DNA of 64,000 bases from positions 8,049,063 to 8,113,062 of the forward strand of contig CM119270.1 in assembly GCA_051294375.1 (NCBI GenBank). Reading direction: 5' to 3'. The position numbers were made by a program, and so were the translations under genes. Shown piece by piece: positions 56,790-64,000 of this stretch (positions are counted from its first letter, which is position 1; each line of letters begins with the position of its first letter). The notes below the pieces were generated by a model. The model saw only the letters and a program-made list of their open reading frames with translations, was not told the origin of the DNA and did not search any database. Source of the stretch: Paraspadella gotoi. Taxonomy: Eukaryota > Chaetognatha.

Positions 56790-57060
56790 ATGTCTTTTTC
56801 ACTCTGCTTTCTCGTTTTTCAATTTGATTTAAACCTCTGTGTATCCATTTCCTCGAGACGATATCAGATTTCGCTTTGGGATAATCGTTGTCCTCGTCGT
56901 CGTCGTCGTCGTCGTCGTCTTCGCTTTCTTCGTCGTCGTCGTCGTCGGAAAGAAGTCAACATCTCGCCTAAAAAGAGAGAAAGAAAAAAGGTTTTAGTCT
57001 GAATCCCTTTTTTTTTCTGGGGGAGGGATTCGTTGATAGCAGAGTCGGGGCAAGTCGAGA
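56542..57060. other. Non-coding stretch with CT and GTC repeats
   Basis: G-rich DNA at 56,550-56,582, CT arrays at 56,721-56,788 and (GTC)n at 56,893-56,947. No gene is seen. Confidence 0.55.
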
Positions 57061-57069
57061 TTCGATGCG

Positions 57070-57540
57070 TTGAAGGTGTTGTTGAGAGTGTTAGCGAGAG
57101 TGTTGGGCACCACCTCCTCGAGAGTGCTGGCTAGGGACTATTGGTTATTACATCTTAAATGATTTGACTGCGTGAGAAAAGGGAGGAAAAGGAAAACGAA
57201 AAACAATGGAATAAAAGAAAGAAAATGAATGATGTTGAGGGTGTTGGCGAGAGTGTTGGGCAGTACCTCCTCGAGAGTGCTGGCAGGGGACTTTCGGTTA
57301 TTACATCTTAAATGATATGACTGCGTGAGAAAGGGGAGGAAAAGGAAAACGAAAAACAATGGAATAGAAGAAAGAAAATGAATGATGGAAGGGAAGAAAT
57401 GAAATGAAATAAAAAGAAAAGGGAGGAAATAAAACAGAAAGAGAGGAAAAGAAAATGAATGATGGAAGGAAGGATATGAAAAGAAATAAAAAGAAAAGAG
57501 AGGAAATAAAACAGAAAGAGAGGAAAAGAAAATGAAGAGA
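57070..57540. repeat. Two nested purine-rich tandem duplications (153 bp, then about 78 bp)
   Basis: The block with gagagtgttgggca and cctcctcgagagtgctgg, ttattacatcttaaatgat and cgtgagaaa occurs twice with a period of 153 bp (ttattacatc at 57,145 and 57,298). Its end then leads into a second repeat, with aatgatggaagg and ataaaacagaaagagagg twice at about 78 bp (57,380-57,535). No gap lies nearby, so unlike the other duplications these are probably genuine. Confidence 0.8.
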
Positions 57541-58898
57541 GAAAAATGGGAAATGGTTAAAGAATCTAAAAATAAGATAAAAAGAAATGTTTTGCAATAG
57601 TTGGGATATTTAGGAACAGGAGGAACGGAAAGCTTTCTAGAGGGCGTTGGCTCCTGGGCGCCCTGAGATGTGAAAGGGTTTTTTTGAGAGGCTCACTCTA
57701 TTTATTCAAAAAGAAAACAAGATCCAGTTTTGAATTAAACCATAGTCGTAGCATCTGTTTCTTTACCGTATCTTTCTTTAATTTAAAAACATTAAAGTAT
57801 AATTAAAAGTTAAAATTTAAAACAATCTTTTTTATTTTTTTCAAATTTCACCTCGACGCTTCCTCAACTTTCTCTTTCTGGTCATCCTCATCTTTACCTC
57901 TTCCTTATTTGAGATTTCCAGAACCAATAACACTTCGTTTTTTCGTTTCTCATTGGATTCCCAAAAACGCATGATTTAGCTTTTTCTTAATTGTTTAAAG
58001 TAACCTTCACAGACGGACAGAAAAGTGTATTATAGCGTTGGGAGCCGTGACTTAAAAAAGTTGAACTACATTGTAAGCTTCCACAGTATGATCTATTATC
58101 CTCTTTCCATCCTGGAAACTTAGTTGAGTTTTTTTAATATGTCGTTGAACTTGTAAATTTTAACTTTCCAAATTATTATCATTAATAACGAAACTTCCTT
58201 TTTTTTTGGTTTCGGTCTGAGGTTTTTCGAGATTTGGCGATGAAAGCCAAGAAGGAAGAAGGAAGGACTTTTTGACATCTTCGCCTGTTGATAACGTCGT
58301 GATGAGTTATGAATGACTCCAGTGGATGACGCTTTTCTTGATTGATCGATCCTTCGATTCTTTTTAATTTAGAGTTGAACAGTGTACGAAAAATATATCA
58401 GTTTGAATGTGTATTAGATGTAAAGGCTTTTCCGAATTATGGAGAGGTTAATAAATCTAAAATATAAGGCGCCTCACCATGAAATAGCAACCGATAGAGC
58501 GTAAACCTATGTTAAACTTTCGAACAAATGAACGAGGAACTGATAGAAACTGGTGAAAATCAAGTTGGCTACTTTGTAAAACTAAAACCCCAAAATTAAA
58601 GCTGTGGTAATTTCTGTAGGTACTAAACGGTTGGAGTCTAAAATGGGAATAATCTCACGCAGATAAATGTTTTATTTAAAAAAAAAACCTACAACAAATC
58701 GGGTTTTGATTTGTGACGGAAAAAAAGGTCAACATTTACGACGGAGGTTTTTGCGAGTTTTAAAATCGAAAAAAAAAGCGGAAATCAATTTTTCGGTTTT
58801 TTTTTTCCTCAGACAACGTGAGAATTCGGCGGAACCATTGAGGCGTCGGGGGCTAATTTCCGGCTTTTCAAAGTGTAAATAAAATGTCTCGAGCCTCG

Positions 58899-58900
<2 letters not shown>
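57541..58900. other. Non-coding stretch
   Basis: AT-rich with no array. I see no gene; the short frame at 58,667-58,882 runs through A/T homopolymers. Confidence 0.5.

Positions 58901-58901
<1 letters not shown>

Positions 58902-58990
<89 letters not shown>
58902..58990. repeat. (GA)n array, about 89 bp
   Basis: Uninterrupted purine dinucleotide. Confidence 0.95.
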
Positions 58991-58995
<5 letters not shown>

Positions 58996-59318
58996 GACCC
59001 GAGTGTAAACGCGGTCGATTCGTGCCAAATATCTTTTTTTGATTTTTCGTGTCTTTTCGAGTTTTAAACGAAAAAAAAAAATAAATTTTTTTGTGATTGT
59101 TAAAAAATTTAGTTTTTGTGGTTTCTACGTTCACTATAGAGCGAAACGTGATAGAGTGAGCCTATCGGTGAATACTTTTTATAGCAGTGTAAGTGGGATT
59201 GGTTGTTCTATATTTTGATATTCAGACAAATTGGTTATGCGTGAACCATTTGTCGTAAATAAAAGAAGTTATTTACTATGTAAGTATTCTCTCTCTAAAG
59301 GAGAGAAGCCCTCCCCTT

Positions 59319-59378
59319 TCCTTCCTTTGAACTGTCTTGGCCCGAGACTTCAAAATTTAACCCCCAGGATCGAAAAAC

Positions 59379-59412
<34 letters not shown>

Positions 59413-59469
59413 TCTTCTCCTCTGTCTCTCTCTCTCTCTCTNNNNNNNNNNNNNNNNNNNNNNNNNCTC

Positions 59470-59545
<76 letters not shown>

Positions 59546-59673
59546 CCAGGGAAAGATCGGCTTTCTCCCGTATTTCACCCAATTCCTCCCGCCCAAGCCT
59601 TCCCTCCCCTTCCTTCCTTTGAACTCGGTCTTTGGCCCGAGACTTCAAAATTTAACCCCCAGGATCGAAAAAC

Positions 59674-59690
<17 letters not shown>
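59319..59690. repeat. Direct repeat of about 60 bp around a CT array and a 25-N gap
   Basis: The segment cttcctttgaact...cccgagacttcaaaatttaac...ggatcgaaaaacc, followed by (CT)n, occurs at 59,321 and again at 59,613, an offset of 292 bp. The 25-N gap at 59,442-59,466 lies between them. As elsewhere, this suggests two contig ends covering the same DNA. Confidence 0.8.
59442..59466. other. 25-N scaffold-join gap in a CT array
   Basis: CT repeats on both sides; the last of the five 25-N gaps. Confidence 0.95.
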
Positions 59691-59706
<16 letters not shown>

Positions 59707-60714
59707 TCTCTCTCTCTCTCTCTCTCTCCTCTCCTCTGTCTCTCTTCTCTCTCTCTGTCTCTCTCTCAGCGGGGGAAGAAACGTGAGGGTGGACGAGGGG
59801 GAACGATTCCTTCAGAGGAGGAGAGGGAGAGAGCGGCAAAGAGAGATGCGGGTAGTAAATATCTGAAAAGGGATTGGGAGGTGAAGAAGGAGAAAAAAGA
59901 ATTAGGATTCTGAGGCCCGCTGGAAGGAGGGTAAGTTAAGCTGGAATTGGAATTGGATACCTCGAAAGAGAACGAGAAAAATTGATGTCGAGCAGAAGAA
60001 GAAAGGTGAATGTTCTTTTATTACATCAAATACGATCGTATGGCTACGTTATTATATATATTAAGAAATGAAAGATTTAAAGAAGCAATGGGTAAGGGGA
60101 GGACTGGGGTCCGGAGGGTAGGAAGGAAACTGCCCCTCGTATAAACACGGAAGCTGATGCTGTAGAGAGGGTAGAATCGGGGGAAGGGAGATTATGTCGG
60201 TTCATATTACAGCAGCGCAGCGCTGGAAAGCAGGAAGCTGAGCCGGTTGCGGTATCGGCTGCAGTATCGGCTTCGGTTCGGCGACGGCCGCGGCAGCGGA
60301 GCCGGCAGCGCAGCCGGCAGCGGAGCCGGGTCCACGTCCCGGGCCGAGAGATAATCTTCGCTCGGGGCGAAAACTGGGCAGTTGAGGAAGAGGGGGAGGA
60401 AAAAGGAGGAGGGGAGAGGAGGAGGAGATGTGGTTAGAGGAGGAGAAGGGAGGGAGGTGGAGAAGAGGACGAAGGTGGGAAGGGGTCAGGAAAAAAAGGA
60501 ACAATTTGAGACCCAAGTTAATCAAGGATCAGATTATTGTCAGTAGGTCATTAGTGTGCATCGTCTCCGTCGTGCATACCAATTCACGATTCGACCTGTC
60601 CAAACATTCCAAACGCCGCGCAGAGACAATCACCGCCGCGGTTCATCCCAGCGCGAACAGACATTTCAGAGAGAGAGAAGAGAGAGAGAGAGAGAAGAGA
60701 AGAGAGAAAGAGAG

Positions 60715-60749
<35 letters not shown>

Positions 60750-60755
60750 CACCGA
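59691..60755. other. CT and AG arrays with a GC-rich patch
   Basis: CT-rich DNA to 59,768, then mixed purine-rich DNA. At 60,215-60,345 is a GC-rich patch with repeated gcagcggagccg and cggctgcagtatcgg words. AG arrays follow at 60,668-60,750. Open frames here are Ala/Pro/Ser or Arg/Glu repeats and are not called. Confidence 0.5.
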
Positions 60756-60868
60756 CGTCTGTTCTGTCCCACATATATCGAGAGGTTCTTTTACGTCTGT
60801 TTCCATCCCCGACGGAAACATACAACTAGAACCATCCAAGGTTCTATTTTTTTACGGGTAAAGTCGCT

Positions 60869-61033
60869 ATGCCCCATACTTTCAAAACTCGTCAACGCCG
60901 TTTGACAGGTCATATACCGGAGGCAATGTTTACCTTCTGTCACTCAAAGAGGAAGCGTCTCCATAAAAAAACTTCGCGAATATGCGGGTTCCCCAACTAT
61001 TCACTCTCCAACTATTGTTTATGCTATTCATAG
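60869..61033 (+). CDS. Small basic ORF at the start of the element
   Basis: A 54-codon frame starting MPHTFKTRQRRLTG, rich in Lys, Arg and His. The basic start could be a DNA-binding or nuclear-targeting tail. It is followed by overlapping frames in other phases. I do not recognise it. Confidence 0.25.
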   Translation: MPHTFKTRQRRLTGHIPEAMFTFCHSKRKRLHKKTSRICGFPNYSLSNYCLCYS

Positions 61034-61323
61034 TCAATTTGCATAAAATAGAAAAAACAATAACGACAGAAATAGTTTTTTTATTTCAACACCGACAGAA
61101 GGCGTTAGTACAGAAAAGAAAATTAAAAAGCGTGACCAATCACCCCGCATATTTAAAATCGTTCGACATCGGTTTAGAAATATTTTTTTCAATTATATCC
61201 AAAAATCACGATAATATGGAAACCGCAAAATTTAATGAGTTTAAGACGAGGCATAAGGCAAATTTTACCAAACGAATAATCACGTTAAGAAAAAAAATTA
61301 CTGACTCGAAAACGAAAACTTAG
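60982..61323 (+). CDS. ORF of 113 residues, unknown
   Basis: The frame begins with a hydrophobic stretch (FTLQLLFMLFIVNL) that resembles a signal or membrane segment. It then becomes Lys/Thr/Asn-rich with a charged end (RKKITDSKTK). Its composition differs from the host frames in the window. It is the longest unbroken frame in the element-like region, but I recognise no domain. Confidence 0.3.
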   Translation: MRVPQLFTLQLLFMLFIVNLHKIEKTITTEIVFLFQHRQKALVQKRKLKSVTNHPAYLKSFDIGLEIFFSIISKNHDNMETAKFNEFKTRHKANFTKRIITLRKKITDSKTKT

Positions 61324-61735
61324 CTAAGAAACGAACTATCTTCTCTATATACAAATAAAAACGCCAATTACTTCGAAACGAATGGATACGCAGCAGGACA
61401 CAAATATTAAAATTCAACGCATGCAAAACGAAATTATGACATTAGCAATAGAAAAAAATACAAAAAGCGAAATGAATCGCGGAAAGGTATAAAAGAAATT
61501 TCGGAGGCAACGGATAAAATTGTTTATACAATATTCAAAAAAGACAGAGACGACGGTCAAAGGACTACAAGACGAATTATTGAGAACATTAAAATTCACT
61601 AAAAATATTTTGGTGTAACAAGACAATTACAAGACCGCGAAACCGACGAAACTTTCGGACCCACTCCACATTACGTACAAGAAATTTTTAATCTTATTAA
61701 ATATCGAAATGGAATTAGGTGACGACTCTTAACGA
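61324..61735 (+). other. Element region with overlapping broken frames
   Basis: Two plus-strand phases alternate in giving protein-like stretches (MQNEIMTLAIEKN near 61,422; TPHYVQEIFNLIKYRNGI near 61,663), each interrupted by stops. This looks like one reading frame damaged by several frameshifts. I assign no product. Confidence 0.35.
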
Positions 61736-61739
61736 TCTT

Positions 61740-62360
61740 CGCATCCCATTCGGTCCAATATCGCCATTGTCCGGTGCAATCGGGGGTCGGGAAAACGACG
61801 TTTTGTCCTACAATTTTTACGCAACGCGGGTAAGCTGCTCACCTTGGTTCCCCGACATATATTTACTATTTTTACGATTGCGCGCAAGAGGTCTTCACGA
61901 ACCCCGCAACAACAATCCAATTTCATAGAAGGCTTCGACGAAGAGTTTAATTTCCGAGGAGAACTTGAAGGACAGAAAGGCGGTGGTTGTGCTGGACGAC
62001 CGATCGGCGTCATCGACGCCGAAGCTCTCAGAGAATGATGACAAAATTATCGCATCACAGAGGATTCACGGCTTATATTTTGCTACACGATTGTTCTACA
62101 GAAACATTCCAATTTTACCATAACAGTCCTCTCGAAACACACATTATAAATATACTACTCCGCAACATGAGGGACAAGAATGGGGATAACGACTCTAGCA
62201 GACATTGTCGGATAAATATTCTTTTTTATGCGATAGTACGACGATGCTTGTAAGGAATCCTTACCAGCATTTTATTAATCGAATCTTCTCCGAGAGTTTC
62301 CCATTCTTGCCGTCTTCGCGCCAACATCCTCCCCTCCGATACGACGTCCACCCATCGTCT
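61740..62360 (+). pseudogene. Frameshifted viral-type DNA-packaging ATPase (FtsK/HerA, A32-like)
   Basis: Enzymes of this family use ATP to pump DNA into a capsid. Motifs appear in the right order but in all three plus frames. A P-loop-like RGSGK is at 61,781-61,795, with the following T/S missing in that frame; an aromatic YIYYFYD is at 61,858-61,878. A Walker B-like strand with two Asp (VVVLDD) is at 61,983-62,000. A segment with LFYRNIPI ends at a stop at 62,121. LLRNMRDKN is at 62,155-62,181 and RLRANILPSD at 62,311-62,340. At least three shifts and a stop separate them, so no intact protein is encoded as written. Other P-loop ATPases are possible, but the motif set and spacing favour the Polinton/adintovirus type. 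Confidence 0.6.
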
Positions 62361-62539
62361 ACATAGAGGAAGAAATCCGAAAATAAGGAAGAAAAAAAAG
62401 AGAAATGAAATTAAAAGAAATTTTCCCATTTTACGAATACATTGCCTCATAACTACTAGCAACAAAAAATTTTTAAATCAAAGAGGCGGACCCAAACATC
62501 ATTAAAACCATTTGCGAAAATATTGTTTAATATAAGTCA

Positions 62540-62725
62540 GAGGCACAACATTTCACTAATCCCGAATCTCTACAGAAACTGAAAAAGTATAAAAAGGAAC
62601 TTAAAATTCTTGTGCCGTAAGAAACCATCGACGAAATCTCGACGACGTTTCTGCAGAAAGTTCGCGGTTTGATATTAAATTCCGTTCTCTCCGCCTCATT
62701 CCCACCCTCTCCCATTCAATATCTC
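62540..62725 (+). pseudogene. Small Lys/Arg-rich protein following the ATPase, broken
   Basis: The words KLKKYKKELKIL at 62,576-62,611 and KKPSTKSRRRF at 62,619-62,651 lie in neighbouring but different frames, the first ending in a stop at 62,618-62,620. A short basic protein of this kind is often found among the structural genes of Polinton/adintovirus-like elements and may be a core or capsid-associated protein. The role is inferred from composition and position only. Confidence 0.4.
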
Positions 62726-62978
62726 TTAAAAAATAATCATGAGTCCTTCAAAAAATGTTAACAATGTTGACGGAGGAACAAACATAGATTTTTAAAAACA
62801 CCGAAAAAGCGGGACTACTGCCACCGGGAGACGCCGGAATTATTATGCAAAAAATATATAAAAAATCCATAGAAGATAAAAATATTGGAAAAAAAAAATG
62901 AAGAGAATAGAACTGGACTAATTGGGGGAACGCAATAGACCCATCATTCGTCGACCCCTGATCGATACTGGGTTTTAA
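62726..62978 (+). other. Element region, broken frames
   Basis: A protein-like stretch (LLPPGDAGIIMQKIYKKS near 62,818-62,872) is preceded by a stop in the same frame and followed by frame changes. No product is assigned. Confidence 0.3.
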
Positions 62979-63284
62979 ACGGGAACAGAGTCGCTCCGGA
63001 GCCCGGAGAGACCCGCCACGGCCCGCCCAGAGGAAGCCAGAGAAGCGGAAGCGGCGCGACAGCGAGCGCCCCACCAGCCGTTAAGACCCAAACAAGTAAG
63101 AGACGTCGCGAAAATAATATCGCAAACATTAGCGCCTATATACGATCTAAGGGTAAGGTACTTACGCAGACTCAATTCCAAATTTCACTATAAACAGATA
63201 CAAAATAATCGTGAACCGGAACGCCTTAACCAGGAGAAACAAAGAGATCGTCGACGACTCTGTCTAGAGCGAGAAAGAGCCTGA
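62979..63284 (+). CDS. Arg/Ala-rich open segment of 101 codons, unknown
   Basis: Open from the TAA at 62,976 to the TGA at 63,282-63,284, without an ATG at its start, so it is probably the inside of a longer damaged gene. The first half is Pro/Glu/Arg-rich (low complexity). The second (DVAKIISQTLAPIYDLRVRY) looks globular, and the end is strongly basic. A structural or core protein of the element is possible. Confidence 0.3.
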   Translation, partial: TGTESLRSPERPATARPEEAREAEAARQRAPHQPLRPKQVRDVAKIISQTLAPIYDLRVRYLRRLNSKFHYKQIQNNREPERLNQEKQRDRRRLCLERERA

Positions 63285-63601
63285 CTCACCCAGTAAACGA
63301 TTGCTGAACAACCATAGTAGAACAGATCCTAAACGAAAGATTTTATTTAATAACATACGAAGCGAAACAAATTTTAACAGACGCTTTGCGAGTGAAGAGC
63401 GGAAGAAATTGCAGCCACCGAGCCCGTCGTCCCCTACCCGCGCCCAGAAATCCAGATTCCGCAGCTACCGTTTTTAACGCCGGGCGGCGCCAAGAGACGA
63501 AGATAGCGATCCCGACACTCCATTTAAAGAGTTGCCCGTAATACCGGCTACATACTCCGAAGAGTCCCTTCGAAGAAACCATCGGACAAAAATCGGACAG
63601 C
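63285..63601 (+). other. Element region, broken frames
   Basis: A Pro-rich stretch (EPVVPYPRPEIQIPQLPF near 63,418-63,471) runs into KRRR and then a stop. The next frame, open from about 63,500, contains DTPFKELPVIPATYSEES. The minus strand is also open here (63,343-63,783) but reads Phe/Ser-rich. Confidence 0.3.
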
Positions 63602-63814
63602 ATGGAAAAGGAAAAAATCCAGAAAGGGAAAGAAGGAAAGGAAAAAGCCACAAAGAGGAAGCGGGGAAAAAAACGCAGAGAGGAAGCGGGGAAAGAAGAA
63701 AAATTCAACCGGGAGGCAGAACTCAGACAAAAAATGGGAAAAATTATTTTTAATGAGAAAGCTTCGCAAGAATTATTACGCAACCAAAAGAAGTGGGGAG
63801 ATATTCCAACTTGA
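63602..63814 (+). CDS. Highly charged ORF of 70 residues, unknown
   Basis: The Lys/Glu/Arg-rich first half is low-complexity (about 63,602-63,700). It leads to a more normal stretch (GKIIFNEKASQELLRNQKKW) before TGA. It is probably a helical or nucleic-acid-binding segment of a larger protein. The charged part is A/G-rich DNA, so caution is needed. Confidence 0.25.
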   Translation: MEKEKIQKGKEGKEKATKRKRGKKRREEAGKEEKFNREAELRQKMGKIIFNEKASQELLRNQKKWGDIPT

Positions 63815-64000
63815 AGACCCCTTCACGATCGATTGAAGGAGGAGGAAAAAAGTACCAACAGACAGGGTCCTTTAGCAGTGAAGTTCGCGGTGGTTTTACC
63901 TCAACCGACATATTCGCTACATAAACCCAGGAGAATAAAATTCGAAAGATCGAACCATGAAGAAGCTTTACGTGAACGTACACGTGAACGCCGATCTCCG
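63815..64000. other. End of window, element presumably continues
   Basis: No complete frame. The composition is like the preceding 3 kb. No terminal repeat or target-site signature is visible before the window ends. Confidence 0.3.

Larger units (their letters stand above)
60760..64000 (+). mobile_element. Polinton/Maverick-like (adintovirus-like) element fragment, degraded or unpolished
   Basis: From about 60,760 to the window end the microsatellites vanish and the plus strand is full of short non-repetitive frames broken by frameshifts and stops. Packaging-ATPase motifs at 61,781-62,340 and a small Lys/Arg-rich protein after it, all on one strand and in that order, are what such elements carry. 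No polymerase B, integrase, capsid gene or terminal inverted repeat is visible in these 3.2 kb; full elements are usually 15-20 kb, so most would lie beyond 64,000. Frameshifts could be true decay or uncorrected errors in a multi-copy sequence. Another virus-derived element with an FtsK/HerA ATPase is the alternative. Confidence 0.55.

Overview
The window is eukaryotic and most likely from an invertebrate animal. It has one intron-bearing SoxC-type HMG-box gene, GT-AG splice sites, AT-rich non-coding DNA and very many (CT)n/(AG)n, GAC-triplet and tetranucleotide arrays. I cannot place the species; an arthropod or similar invertebrate would fit. I see no operon, bacterial gene, rRNA, convincing tRNA or CRISPR array.

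The layout is shaped by the assembly. Five gaps are exactly 25 N long (2770-2794, 15848-15872, 23345-23369, 55196-55220, 59442-59466), which looks like a fixed scaffold-join placeholder. Duplicated sequence lies close to every one. Bases 1 to about 15,720 ('copy A') are the same locus as about 18,832 to 35,515 ('copy B'). They are collinear and differ mainly by one- or two-base indels. Copy A carries a frameshifted SoxC that stops inside exon 2; copy B carries an intact one. Likewise 53,938-55,195 is repeated at 55,260-56,541, as if two contigs share an unmerged end. I read the doubling as unmerged haplotigs or contig overlap, not as biological tandem duplication. The real locus is probably about 45 kb.

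Region by region: 1-15,722, copy A. 15,723-15,847, a tail matching 21,716-21,840, so chimeric. 15,873-18,831, unique DNA with GAC, TGAT and 35-bp repeats. 18,832-23,344, copy B part 1, with (GAAC)n/(GGAC)n arrays and a 24-bp minisatellite. 23,370-25,300, a GC-rich block seen only here, with a partial minus-strand ORF. 25,300-26,420, a second copy of the minisatellite module. 26,740-33,985, DNA 5' of SoxC. 33,986-36,675, SoxC in three exons. 36,676-53,900, AT-rich DNA with microsatellites and a few weak exon candidates. 53,938-56,541, the doubled contig end with a tandem GTCACGTGAC array. 56,542-60,760, purine-rich repeats and a GC-rich patch. 60,760-64,000, a change of character: no CT arrays and many short broken frames on the plus strand. 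Among these are recognisable pieces of a viral-type packaging ATPase and a small basic protein, as in Polinton/Maverick (adintovirus-like) elements. This block runs off the window end.

Only SoxC is a gene I would call with high confidence. The most interesting items are its upstream coding exon, the Polinton-like block, and the phased GTCACGTGAC repeats.
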